Assembly: GCA_034007745.1 (NCBI GenBank)
Contig: JAVEQI010000023.1
Span: 1-54,148, forward strand
DNA: 54,148 bases
Direction of reading: 5' to 3'
Source of the DNA: Desulforapulum sp034007745
Lineage (GTDB): Bacteria > Desulfobacterota > Desulfobacteria > Desulfobacterales > Desulfobacteraceae
Position numbers and translations under genes: made by a program. Of this stretch, positions 16,953 to 26,008 are shown piece by piece. How positions within the stretch are numbered: position 1 is the first letter of the stretch; each line of letters begins with the position of its first letter. The notes beneath the pieces are model-generated. The model was not told where the DNA came from and searched no databases. It saw only the letters and a list, made by a program, of their open reading frames with translations.

Positions 16953-17755
16953 ACACTCTCCTTTTTTTTATTGGTTTTTCCAACTGGAGCCAGATATATG
17001 GCAAATTCATTTTCACCGTCAAGGCCCAGAAGTTCGTCCAGCTCCTCCTGGTTATAGGCTGCAATGGCGCAGGTGCCGGCGTCGATTGCTTCACAGGCAA
17101 GGTAAAGGTTCTGGCAAACATGACCTGCATCCAGCAAAATAACCTTGTGGGCGGCAAGACCATAGCGCCACTCCATTCGATAGGGAACTGCCGCCCAGAT
17201 AAAGGTTACCGCAGCCTTGCCCGGATAGGGTTGATTAAAGCAGGCCTCGACTATTCTCAGGGAAAGATCCTCCTTTGAAGATTCAAAGACCAACCCGTGG
17301 GTCAGGGGAAGATAGCGGTAGATACCAGGCTTTAAGCCTTCAACATTAAGCACTGCCAGATAGGTTTCAAGGGCGTGGCGGCATCCTGCAGAAGGAACAG
17401 TCCGATAGGCGTGGCCCTGGTCAGGCTTTTTCCTGACACCCTGGGTGCACCACAAAAGATAGGCAAGTTCTTCAAGGGACAGGGATTCATGGCCATAGGC
17501 TCGACGGCTTTTACGTCTTTTAATCGCAAGGGAAAGATCCATTGCAGGAATTTTCTTCCAGGTTCCGGCTGGGGATGTTGAATCTGCAAAGGTATCAGGT
17601 CGGGGCAGTTCAATAGTTACGGCATCTAACTGAACTTCTTTTTGAACTGGAGGGACCGGAACCTTCTGGTTTTGATCGGTGAGTGCAAAATTAATTTTTT
17701 TTCTGATGGTATCCTTTAAGAAATATCTGTACAGATCTCTATCCTTGTCGATCAT
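16949..17755 (-). CDS. SagB/ThcOx-type nitroreductase-family oxidoreductase
   Basis: This 268-residue FMN-dependent nitroreductase-fold protein is of the SagB branch. Blocks KRRKSRRAYGHESLSLEEL, LLWCTQGV, RTVPSAGCRHALETYL, KPGIYRY and the late LLDAGHVCQNLYLACEAI are typical. SagB proteins oxidise azoline rings in peptide toxin clusters, but many stand-alone copies have unknown roles, and no azoline cyclase or precursor peptide is seen here. The frame opens earlier at 17878. However, the ATG at 17755 has a strong AGGAGG (17763-17768) seven bases before it and matches the family start. It leads an operon with the ferritin-like and DUF2156 genes. Confidence 0.85.
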   Translation of the reverse strand: MIDKDRDLYRYFLKDTIRKKINFALTDQNQKVPVPPVQKEVQLDAVTIELPRPDTFADSTSPAGTWKKIPAMDLSLAIKRRKSRRAYGHESLSLEELAYLLWCTQGVRKKPDQGHAYRTVPSAGCRHALETYLAVLNVEGLKPGIYRYLPLTHGLVFESSKEDLSLRIVEACFNQPYPGKAAVTFIWAAVPYRMEWRYGLAAHKVILLDAGHVCQNLYLACEAIDAGTCAIAAYNQEELDELLGLDGENEFAIYLAPVGKTNKKKESV

Positions 17756-17959
17756 GATGCACCTCCTCCCTGTGTTGGTACTATGTTTATCTGATTTCCC
17801 ATCAATTGGCAAGGAGGCAGGAAATTCCACAGCAGTTTTAAGAGATCTTTTTAATAACCCACATATCCTTGTTGACACGATTCTTTTTCACATAAAAATC
17901 GCCTTGATCTCACCCAGGATCGGATCGCAATATTTTTTATTTTTAATTCCTTATGCATT

Positions 17960-18712
17960 TCAATATTTTATCGCCTTCAATATCGGATTTTTGTGTACAC
18001 GACTCATTTCTGTGACCCTGAATTGTGCAATTTTAAAAAAATATGTGTCATACTCTTCCAAAGCTGAAGGTCGCAACATGAATTTTCCATTTGGCATTTC
18101 AGTCAAAATTTCTTTTTTTAGGATACTTTCAATAACCTCATTCGCTTTATCAACCATTACCCCAGCAATCTTATAGTTAATAATAACATCAGCAATGGCG
18201 TCTTTTTCAATTATTGACAACTGTTTAAACGCCTGATGAAACTCAACCGATCCCCTTGGTACTCGTCCGAAAAGCGATTTTGCCACAAATATTTCTTGTG
18301 GCACTCCCTCATGGATTAACTGAGGATGATTTTTAAAACCAAACCGATCAAAATATGTAGGTAACCCTATAAGTACACAGCCTTTACTGTCAAAAGATTT
18401 CAGTAAACCTAATCCTTTGTTAACCATTGCCGTACCTATTCTGCAACCCTGAAACTCTGGCAATACAGATACAGGGCCAAGGCCATACCAGTTTGTCGTT
18501 CCATCGGAAATTGTGACTGACGAAAATGCAATGTGTGCAACAACCCGCCCATAAATTTCAGTCACAAGAGAAATAGTCAGAGCGTCAGCGTCACGCAGAT
18601 CACTGATGGTAAAATGTCCCGTTTGTTGACTCAAGGGATGACTCTTGAATGCCGCCTTTATTACTTCGGTGATCATCTCAATGTCTGACGGTTTTTCATG
18701 CCTGATAATCAT
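17960..18712 (-). CDS. GNAT-family N-acetyltransferase (YhbS-like) with C-terminal extension
   Basis: Residues 1-165 match YhbS-like acetyltransferases: MIIRHEKPSDIEMI, LGPVSVLPEFQGCRIGTAMVNKGL (acetyl-CoA loop, Q/R-x-x-G-x-G/A variant) and YFDRFGFKNHPQL. The residue usually Gly/Arg in QGRGIG is Cys here. Residues 166-250 are an extra helical segment (DAIADVIINYKIAGVMVDKANEVIES) not found in the usual 165-residue family. The acceptor is unknown. It overlaps the upstream radical-SAM gene by 17 bases. The 204-base gap downstream toward the SagB-like gene is AT-rich and holds nothing I recognise beyond the expected SagB promoter. Confidence 0.8.
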   Translation of the reverse strand: MIIRHEKPSDIEMITEVIKAAFKSHPLSQQTGHFTISDLRDADALTISLVTEIYGRVVAHIAFSSVTISDGTTNWYGLGPVSVLPEFQGCRIGTAMVNKGLGLLKSFDSKGCVLIGLPTYFDRFGFKNHPQLIHEGVPQEIFVAKSLFGRVPRGSVEFHQAFKQLSIIEKDAIADVIINYKIAGVMVDKANEVIESILKKEILTEMPNGKFMLRPSALEEYDTYFFKIAQFRVTEMSRVHKNPILKAIKY

Positions 18713-19976
18713 TTCGTTTAATTTTTTCCATGTAATGGGCTTTCATATCGGCTTCAAACTCCTGGTTTGATCCATAGACACAACCAAAGACATCCTGCCA
18801 CAGGGAGTTGTTCTCCATGCACATGTAAAAAAAAACCTCCTGTTTCCAATTCTGGGGGAAACGGTCGTAAACCCAGGAAAAAAGTCTCTGTTTCAGCTCA
18901 AGGGGATAGGATAATTTTCCCCCGGCATCTTCAAGGGGCATCTGGAGGATTTTACTTTTTAATTTCCTTTTGCGCAGTAACTTTATAACCGGCTTGATAA
19001 AGGTCAGGGTGCCCAGAGAGACAAGGGCCACCTCTTCCGGGCGAAAGGTAGAAAGGATAAGGTCGACCACCTGGTGATAGCCATCCTCCCACCCCTTGTA
19101 CTCTACGATGGGGTGAAGATGAAATCCCACAAGTATTCCCTGGTCTGCAACGGCCCTTGCGGCTGAGACTCTCTGGTGAAGTGAGGCTGTGTGATGTTCC
19201 TCGGCCGTGATAATCTCGTCTGTATTGAGGGACCAGGTGACAATGACATTTGCAGGGACAGGGCTGGTGCGAAAGTATGCGATGGCATTGGATTTTGTCT
19301 TGAGCTCAAGTATGACGTTTTTATTTTTTGACGCAAAATAAAAAAGATCGTCAAAGAGCCCATTTCGATTCCCCCACATGAGGGAATCAGAGGACTGGCC
19401 TGTCCCGATATGGTGGATTTCATCGGGGTCAAGACAGAGCCTGTCAAGCTTTGACCTTAAATTATCGTGGAGAAAAATCTTTCCCTCTGTATAAAAGGGC
19501 TGAATTGAACAATAGCTGCACCCAAAACCGCAGTTTTTCACCGCATCCAACGTGAGAAGATTGCAGCATCGGGTCTTTTCGCTGGCCACGGGACAACGGC
19601 CAAGGATGATAGAGTCATCGGTCTGATGGATAAATTCGAGCTTTGGCCCAGGAAGCTTTGCAGGTGTAAAGCGGCTGTAATCATTGATAGTATTTTTCAG
19701 GTACTCCCACTGCTCAACAGCCCTTCGGATCAGCCTCTGCCTCAGATTTTTCCCCTTGAGTTTTTCGGTATCTGCCTCATTCCATATGGACGAAAGTGCC
19801 CCCTCCTGCCACATTTCAAGGTCCGCCGCCATATCAATGAGCTGCTTGATCTCCTGGAACGAAAAACCAAATATTATGGATTTGTCTTTGATAAAGGTTC
19901 GGTTGCATGAACCTAGAGAGGCGTATACGGGATCCTCCAGGAATTGATCGATCTTCTGCTCTGGTTGTCTGGTCAA
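18696..19976 (-). CDS. Radical SAM protein of the spore photoproduct lyase family
   Basis: This 426-residue protein has the radical SAM cluster motif CGFGCSYC (Cys149, Cys153, Cys156). It also has SplB-like features: a C-terminal PLEDAGGKLSYPLELKQRLFSWVY block and a radical-SAM barrel region with HLHPIVEYKGWEDGY. SplB repairs thymine spore photoproduct, but homologues occur in non-sporulating bacteria with unproven substrates, so photoproduct repair is only a guess. The frame begins at TTG 19976 with GGAG about nine bases upstream. The next in-frame Met is 48 codons later and would lose conserved sequence. Confidence 0.75.
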   Translation of the reverse strand: MTRQPEQKIDQFLEDPVYASLGSCNRTFIKDKSIIFGFSFQEIKQLIDMAADLEMWQEGALSSIWNEADTEKLKGKNLRQRLIRRAVEQWEYLKNTINDYSRFTPAKLPGPKLEFIHQTDDSIILGRCPVASEKTRCCNLLTLDAVKNCGFGCSYCSIQPFYTEGKIFLHDNLRSKLDRLCLDPDEIHHIGTGQSSDSLMWGNRNGLFDDLFYFASKNKNVILELKTKSNAIAYFRTSPVPANVIVTWSLNTDEIITAEEHHTASLHQRVSAARAVADQGILVGFHLHPIVEYKGWEDGYHQVVDLILSTFRPEEVALVSLGTLTFIKPVIKLLRKRKLKSKILQMPLEDAGGKLSYPLELKQRLFSWVYDRFPQNWKQEVFFYMCMENNSLWQDVFGCVYGSNQEFEADMKAHYMEKIKRNDYQA

Positions 19977-20025
19977 AAAAATTTACTCCGACTGTATGCG
20001 CAGCCTAAAAAATTATGCTGCTTGA

Positions 20026-22650
20026 TTATCGATAAAAAAGAGCCGCGGGTTTCATTTTCATCACCTTGAAGGTTGCGGCAAAGGCTGTAGCCATGCAGAT
20101 TGCGGTTGTCAGCAAAAGGATGACCCATGCACCAGAAAGGTCAAAGGCCCACAGGCTGTCAAAGAAATACCAGGCCACAAGCCTTGAAAACCCAAAGCTC
20201 AAGGCAATGGCAAAAAGGGCTGCGGTAAATCCCATGAACCCAAATTCGATGAGGGTTATTTCCTGAATTAGACCAAAACCTCCCCCCAGAACCTTTAGCA
20301 GATTGATGTTCTGGCGGTTTGTCCATGCCTCGTGGCGGGCAATTGAAAAGATCGAGACAAGGCCCGTTGCAATGGCAATCCAGGCCATGAATCCAATGGA
20401 AAGGGAGAGCTTATCCGTTATGCCCAGCATGGCGGCGGCCATCTGGCTCACATCGATCACCGAGACGTTTGGAAAGGCTGTTACGATATTTGCTTTCAAC
20501 TCCTGGCGCTGTTCCGGTGCCACCTGGGCGATGGCTGCAAGAAAAGTCTTGGGGGCATGGGTCAACACCCCATTCTGGAAGAGAAGAAAGAAGTTGGGCT
20601 GAAAGCTGTTCCACCGGACCTTTCGAATGTTTACCACCCTGCCCTCGAGGGTTATGCCCTGGATGTCAAACCCGATGATATCATCCATTTGAAGCCCATA
20701 CTGCTCGGCAAATCCATTTTCAACTGAGATCTCAAAGGGGCTCCCGGCGCCAAAGGCCCAGGCTGTTTCTGCAAGGGGCCTTCCCTTGACAATGGTTTCC
20801 GACACATCGAGCTTTTCTCGATGGGAGAAGTTAAACTCAAGCCTCCGCCCCCGGCCCGATCCCCTGGCCAATGATCTTTCGCCTGATCTCCCGCCTGAAT
20901 GATCCCTTGATTCAAGGTTGCTTTCGTCCCCGGACCGGTCTATCTCTCCATAAAAGGGGCGCCCGTTCACCGTCAAGATCCTACCCCTGACCATGGGGGA
21001 AAGGTTCGTCAATCTGCCCTGGTGCCCTTCCATGAACTCGACAAGGGCCAGCCGCTGCTCCTCCTGGATATCCACCAGAAAAAAAACCGGGATCTTAAGG
21101 CCTTCCGGCCGCATGATCTCGGTTTGAAGGCCCTTTTGGATCTGGGGAACCGTGGAAATCAAGAAACAGCCCATGGCAATGGTTACAAAGCAGGAAAGGG
21201 AAGACCATTTGTTCCTGTACAGGTTTCGAAATGCGATTTTTCCCGGCAGGAACCGGGTGGCAGACAAGAATCTGCACCCTGAAAACACGGCCCACCCCAT
21301 GGCTCCCACAAGCACGAGCACAAGGCCGAATCCTGCAACAAAAATGCCTGCCCGCAGGGCAGAATTAGAAGCCAGGGTGGATGCTGCAAAAAATCCCAGG
21401 ATCAGGGGGACAAAGGCCAGGCCCTGGAGCAGAGCCGACTTTGTTTTTTTTCTGTCCTGCCTTTGATCCCGGCCCTGGCCCCTGTTGAAAAGGACAATTG
21501 GCTTTACCCCGAATATCTGAACAAACACGGGCAGACAGAACACAAGGCTGCCGCCAATACCCATGACCATGGCGATGGCCAGGGTGGAGAAATCAAGACC
21601 AAGGCCTAACCCTCCAGGAACCAGACCCTTGAAGATCAGGGGAAACATGGGAACCAGCAAAAGGGCTATAAAAACCGCAGCAATGGAAGCGGCAAACCCA
21701 AGCACCACAAGCTGAAACAATATATAGACGCAGACCTCTCCCTGGCGTGCTCCCATGGACAGTAGAATGGCGATCTCTTCGTGTTTGAGATTCAGGTAAC
21801 CCCTGAAGAGATAGGCCCCTGAAATCCCCGCAAGAAACAGGGCAACCACGCTCACAAGCCCCAGGTAACCGGTAAAATAACCGATAAGCTTTCCGATCCT
21901 CTGGTTTACATCCCTCGTGTCAAAGACCCTGATTCTGGGGTTGCCCTCGCTTTGCTCGTAAAATGCCCGGTCAAGCCTCGCAGTGATCCCAGGGACATTT
22001 ATTTTTGACAGGAAGCTGAAATAGTAAAGATAACGGATGCGGCTGCCAAACCCCAGAAGTCCTGTTCCTTCAAGCTGAGCCACGCCCATATAAATTTTAG
22101 GGGCAAATTCGAGGGCAGTAAGGGCGTTAGTTGGATCATCCTTTAAAAAATCCCGGATCAAAAAGGATTTAGCCCCAAGTTCCAGCTGGGTATCAAGGCT
22201 TTTTTCAACGCCCAGGGCAAGGGCCGTGTCCCTGGCCATGAGCAGTTCTGGATTACGGGCAAGGTCCACGCTCTTATTTTCACCCTCAAGGTCAAAGGCT
22301 CCATACAGGGGATAATTTTCATCAATGGCCATAACCTGGACAAGGCGCGCATCATTTGGGGTTTTGACCATGGTGTAAAAACTTACGAGTCTTGCCCTGC
22401 GGATATTGCTGCCAAGAATGGAATCGGCAAGGTCAAGCTCTTCAGGGGTCAGTTCAGCTGAAGCCGAAAGAACCAGATCCGCCGTTAAAATTTCTTTGAG
22501 ATTTCCGTCAAAATGGCGGCTCAACGAGCTTCCAAATGATCCCAGAGCAATATATCCTGCTAACCCCAGGGAGAGGTTAAGGATAAAAAAAAGGGAGAAC
22601 CCCCTGTTCTTGAGAATCTCTTTTATTCCCAGACGAATCCACAGCATCAC
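20026..22650 (-). CDS. ybbP: ABC transporter permease, YbbP-type (FtsX domains)
   Basis: This 874-residue inner-membrane protein has an N-terminal span after MMLWIRLGIKEILKNRGFSLFF, a large periplasmic domain, and two blocks of FtsX-type membrane segments. The first block is near residues 260-410, the second near 420-490, with a last set at 740-870. The length and layout match E. coli YbbP. Such MacB-like permeases use ATP to drive mechanical work on lipids or lipoproteins; the substrate of YbbAP is unknown. Residues about 585-615 hold a charged, Ser/Arg/Gly-rich insert in the periplasmic domain. It overlaps the ATPase gene by 4 nt. Confidence 0.9.
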   Translation of the reverse strand: MMLWIRLGIKEILKNRGFSLFFILNLSLGLAGYIALGSFGSSLSRHFDGNLKEILTADLVLSASAELTPEELDLADSILGSNIRRARLVSFYTMVKTPNDARLVQVMAIDENYPLYGAFDLEGENKSVDLARNPELLMARDTALALGVEKSLDTQLELGAKSFLIRDFLKDDPTNALTALEFAPKIYMGVAQLEGTGLLGFGSRIRYLYYFSFLSKINVPGITARLDRAFYEQSEGNPRIRVFDTRDVNQRIGKLIGYFTGYLGLVSVVALFLAGISGAYLFRGYLNLKHEEIAILLSMGARQGEVCVYILFQLVVLGFAASIAAVFIALLLVPMFPLIFKGLVPGGLGLGLDFSTLAIAMVMGIGGSLVFCLPVFVQIFGVKPIVLFNRGQGRDQRQDRKKTKSALLQGLAFVPLILGFFAASTLASNSALRAGIFVAGFGLVLVLVGAMGWAVFSGCRFLSATRFLPGKIAFRNLYRNKWSSLSCFVTIAMGCFLISTVPQIQKGLQTEIMRPEGLKIPVFFLVDIQEEQRLALVEFMEGHQGRLTNLSPMVRGRILTVNGRPFYGEIDRSGDESNLESRDHSGGRSGERSLARGSGRGRRLEFNFSHREKLDVSETIVKGRPLAETAWAFGAGSPFEISVENGFAEQYGLQMDDIIGFDIQGITLEGRVVNIRKVRWNSFQPNFFLLFQNGVLTHAPKTFLAAIAQVAPEQRQELKANIVTAFPNVSVIDVSQMAAAMLGITDKLSLSIGFMAWIAIATGLVSIFSIARHEAWTNRQNINLLKVLGGGFGLIQEITLIEFGFMGFTAALFAIALSFGFSRLVAWYFFDSLWAFDLSGAWVILLLTTAICMATAFAATFKVMKMKPAALFYR

Positions 22651-23309
22651 ACAAGCCCGCCCCGTTCAAGCTTTTTGACATACTGGCATTGACGGGCAAG
22701 ATCAGGATTGTGGGTCACAAGGATGAGGGTCTTGTTCTCCTTTTCCACGAGGTCGAACAGCAGCCTGATAACGGTTTTCCCGGTCTCAAGGTCAAGGTTG
22801 CCCGTGGGTTCGTCGGCAAGAAGCAGGGCTGGTTTACCCACAAGAGCCCTGGCAATGGCAACCCTCTGGCACTCACCGCCGCTCAACTGGCCTGGAAGGT
22901 GGTTTTGCCGATCTTTCAACCCCACATTTTCAAGCATCTCATCGGTTTTTTGTACGATACGATTCCGTCTGAGAATTTCCAGGGGCAGGCTGATATTTTC
23001 CCTGGCCGTCAAATGGGGCATGAGATGAAAGGATTGAAACACAATTCCTATCCTGGCCGCACGAAACCTTGCAAGCTGGTTTTCCCCCATGGTAGACAGA
23101 TTTTGACCGTCAAGGATCACCCGTCCCGAATCGGGGGTGTCGAGGCCTGCAATCAGGGAGAGAAGAGTCGTCTTGCCGCTGCCCGACTGGCCGGTGATGG
23201 AACAGGTTGCCCCCGGGGAAAGATCAAAGCTGATGTTCTTTAACACCTGGATGCGGTTCCCACCGGGTTGGACATGGGATTTGCACAGACCTTTTATACT
23301 CAGCATCAC
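22647..23309 (-). CDS. ybbA: ABC transporter ATPase, YbbA/LolD type
   Basis: This 220-residue ATPase has Walker A GQSGSGKTT at residues 40-48, a Q-loop in FQSFHLMPHLTARENISLPLE, the signature LSGGECQRVAIARAL, and Walker B LLLADEPTGNLD. The LolD/MacB-type TGNLD and the signature identify the branch. It energises the neighbouring YbbP permease. Gene order and 4-nt overlaps with both neighbours match the conserved tesA-ybbA-ybbP cassette, which is why YbbA is favoured over LolD. Confidence 0.92.
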   Translation of the reverse strand: MMLSIKGLCKSHVQPGGNRIQVLKNISFDLSPGATCSITGQSGSGKTTLLSLIAGLDTPDSGRVILDGQNLSTMGENQLARFRAARIGIVFQSFHLMPHLTARENISLPLEILRRNRIVQKTDEMLENVGLKDRQNHLPGQLSGGECQRVAIARALVGKPALLLADEPTGNLDLETGKTVIRLLFDLVEKENKTLILVTHNPDLARQCQYVKKLERGGLV

Positions 23310-23950
23310 AAATGATCCAATGAATCCAGTAAATCCAGCAAATGTTCAAGCACGGTTGCGGCAATTATCTCCTGGCCCGCCCGGTTGGGATGGATGCCGT
23401 CGGGCTGGTTTAAATGACCAATGCCTGCCACATCCTTTAGCAAAAAAGGAATAAGGGCGATATTATGCCTCTTTGCAAGGCGGGGAAAGACCTGTTTAAA
23501 GGCCGTGGAATATTTTAGGCCGTAATTGGGTGGAATCTGCATCCCGGCAAGGACCACCCGGATGTTATTCTGCCCTGCAAGGGCGATTGTTCGGTCCAGG
23601 TTCTGCTCCATCTCAACGGTGGAAAGCCCGCGCAGCCCATCATTTGCCCCGAGAGCCAGCACCAGGATGTCAGGCTTGTTTCCAAGGGACCATTTGAGCC
23701 TTGACAGGGCACTTGCCGTTGTGGAACCGCTGATGCTGCTGTTGATGATTTCGATCCTGTCCATCCCCCTTTTCTTTAAGAGATCATCCACAAGGGCGGG
23801 ATAGCTGAATTCCGGCTCAATTCCGAAACCTGCGGTGATGGAATCACCGATAAAAAGAATCTGCATGGAATCCTGCCGGGCCTGAAGCTGGCCCGGGATC
23901 TGGCAAAAGAATAGGATTGCTGCCGTTGACAAAAAGACTGTTTTTTTCAT
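23306..23950 (-). CDS. tesA: SGNH-hydrolase, TesA-type arylesterase/lysophospholipase
   Basis: This 214-residue exported hydrolase has a signal peptide at residues 1-24 (MKKTVFLSTAAILFFCQ then QARQ). The GDSI block places nucleophile Ser37, GAND (101-104) gives the oxyanion Asn, and DGIHPN gives Asp184 and His187. E. coli TesA is a periplasmic thioesterase, protease and lysophospholipase. It lies next to ybbA with a 4-nt overlap, as in many proteobacteria. Its start directly follows the glgB stop, so it may also be read from the glycogen transcript. Confidence 0.93.
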   Translation of the reverse strand: MKKTVFLSTAAILFFCQIPGQLQARQDSMQILFIGDSITAGFGIEPEFSYPALVDDLLKKRGMDRIEIINSSISGSTTASALSRLKWSLGNKPDILVLALGANDGLRGLSTVEMEQNLDRTIALAGQNNIRVVLAGMQIPPNYGLKYSTAFKQVFPRLAKRHNIALIPFLLKDVAGIGHLNQPDGIHPNRAGQEIIAATVLEHLLDLLDSLDHL

Positions 23951-26008
23951 TTAATTTACAGAAAGAAGAACAATTGCAGTGCGGGCCGGAAGATAGAGAC
24001 TCAGCCTTGAATGTTCATTTTCCTTTGGACCATGCTGACTCAGCTGCTCTTCGTCACTGGTAGAGCAAAGGGTAAAATGAACCTGATCTACGGCAAGCCG
24101 TCCATGACCGCCAAAAATCCTGACATCCGTGTCCATGATCATCCTATAGGTTCCAGGCGGTGCTTCAACATGGTAATCCACAAACGACCGATCGGGATGA
24201 AAGTTAAAGACAAAAATCATTCCTGCCCTTCTAAATGCAAGGACTTTGTCCGCCCCATGGATAAAAATCAACTCGGCTCCAGGGGCATTTAAAATTCCAT
24301 GGGTTTTTGCCATCTTGACCATGGCCCGATCAAATTCTCCAAGGCAGGAGAACATCAAATCCGGATTGTCCCCGAGGGTCCACTGGCGGCGGGCATACCT
24401 GTAGGACCAGTTGTTGGCGGCACTTGGAAAATCTATCCATTCAGGATGACCAAACTCGTTGCCCATGAAGTTCAAATAACCGTTGCCAGCCGTTGCAAGG
24501 GTGATGAGCCTGATCATCTTGTGGAGAGCAACGGCCCGTGATGTGATGATCGAGGTGTTTGTCCGCTCCATGCCGTAATAGATGGCCCCTCCCATGAGGT
24601 GCATCATCAAGGTTTTGTCTCCTACCAGGGCCTGGTCATGGGATTCGGCGTAGGAGATGGTTCGTTCCTCCCTGCGCCTGGAGTTAAGCTCGTACCACAA
24701 AGCATCAAGGGGCCATTGTTCATCCTTAAATTCCTTTAAAAGACGAATCCAGTAATCTGGAATACCCATGGCATACCTATAATCAAACCCGGTTCCACCC
24801 TGGGTTTCGGGAGCTGCAAGACCGGGATAACCGCTCACCTCTTCGGCAATTGTCACACATTCAGAATTTAGCCTGTGGGCAAGAAGATTGGCAAGATAGA
24901 GATAGGCAAGGGCATCTATATCAACTGAGTCTCCAAAGTAATCGTCATAGGAGGTAAAGGCCCTGCCAAGACCATGATCATAGAAAAGCATGCTTGTTAC
25001 CCCGTCAAACCGGAACCCGTCCATATGAAACTCCTCGATCCAGTAACGAATATTGGAAAGAAGAAACTTCAGCACCATGGGCTTGCCATAGTCAAAACAG
25101 CGTGAATCCCACAAACGGTGAATTCCCCGTTCTCCAGGATGGAAAAACTGATCAAGGGTTCCATCAAAACGGCTCAACCCTTCCACCTCGTTTGACGAGG
25201 CGTGGGAATGGACAATATCCATGAAAACCATGAGACCCATGCCGTGAGCTTTGTCCACGAGGCTCTTGAACTCTTCCGGGGTTCCGAATCGTGAAGACAC
25301 TGCAAAGAAATTTGTCACATGGTATCCAAATGAGCCATAATAGGGGTGCTCCTGGATTGCCATGAGCTGTATTGCCGTGTAGCCTGCGGCCTTGATCCTT
25401 GGCAGGACCAGGGTTTCAAATTCCCTGAAGGTTCCAACGCCCCCCTCTTCTCTTGCCATGCCCACGTGGGCCTCATAAATCAGAAGATCCCCGGGTTTGG
25501 AAGAAGTATGAATCCATTGGTGTTGAATTTCAGGCTCCCACACCTGGGCGTTAAAAATCAAAGAGTCAGGGTCCTGGACAACCCTTGTGGCAGCAGTGGG
25601 AAGTCTGTCCCCCCTGCCCTTGTCCCAGGCGACCACAAGCCTGTATAATAAGCCGTGGTCAAAGGCATCAGGGAGAAACTCGGTCTCCCATACACCATCG
25701 GCAGTTTTTCGTTCAAGGCTGAACCTTGAATCTATCTTCCACCCGGTCATATCCCCGATAATGTGGATGGAGATGGCATTGGGAGCCCATTCCCTGAAAA
25801 CCCAGCCGTTTCCAAGACGATGGAGTCCGAACTTTTTGTGGTAATCGGCGAACTGCTCAAGGGAGAGGTTCCCATTTTGGGTAACCCACTCTTTCTTCTT
25901 GAGGCAGTGGTCGATCCTTCTTATTATTTCACCCCTGTGGGGTAAAATAAAAGGATCCCTGAACATTTCCGAGTCAGGGGAAAAGTGGTCTTTGCAGCAT
26001 TCTTTCAT
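23951..26008 (-). CDS. glgB: 1,4-alpha-glucan branching enzyme, eukaryote-like GH13 type
   Basis: This 685-residue branching enzyme makes alpha-1,6 branches in glycogen. It has a CBM48 domain (about 60-150), then a GH13 barrel. The nucleophile is Asp335 in DGFRFDGVTSML, the acid Glu is in IAEEVSG (389-390), and the third acidic site is in YAESHDQAL. DGVTSMLFYDHGLG and FMGNEFGHPEWIDFP are the pattern of eukaryotic and some bacterial branching enzymes, not of the classic E. coli type. It overlaps the upstream glgA by 35 nt. The ATG at 26008 has AGGA upstream; a later Met at 25966 would avoid the overlap but lacks a binding site. Confidence 0.93.
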   Translation of the reverse strand: MKECCKDHFSPDSEMFRDPFILPHRGEIIRRIDHCLKKKEWVTQNGNLSLEQFADYHKKFGLHRLGNGWVFREWAPNAISIHIIGDMTGWKIDSRFSLERKTADGVWETEFLPDAFDHGLLYRLVVAWDKGRGDRLPTAATRVVQDPDSLIFNAQVWEPEIQHQWIHTSSKPGDLLIYEAHVGMAREEGGVGTFREFETLVLPRIKAAGYTAIQLMAIQEHPYYGSFGYHVTNFFAVSSRFGTPEEFKSLVDKAHGMGLMVFMDIVHSHASSNEVEGLSRFDGTLDQFFHPGERGIHRLWDSRCFDYGKPMVLKFLLSNIRYWIEEFHMDGFRFDGVTSMLFYDHGLGRAFTSYDDYFGDSVDIDALAYLYLANLLAHRLNSECVTIAEEVSGYPGLAAPETQGGTGFDYRYAMGIPDYWIRLLKEFKDEQWPLDALWYELNSRRREERTISYAESHDQALVGDKTLMMHLMGGAIYYGMERTNTSIITSRAVALHKMIRLITLATAGNGYLNFMGNEFGHPEWIDFPSAANNWSYRYARRQWTLGDNPDLMFSCLGEFDRAMVKMAKTHGILNAPGAELIFIHGADKVLAFRRAGMIFVFNFHPDRSFVDYHVEAPPGTYRMIMDTDVRIFGGHGRLAVDQVHFTLCSTSDEEQLSQHGPKENEHSRLSLYLPARTAIVLLSVN

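Noticed and set aside
16949..17755. RiPP toxin cluster around the SagB-like gene
   Set aside because: No cyclase/YcaO gene, no leader-peptide-like small gene and no peptide exporter lie nearby.
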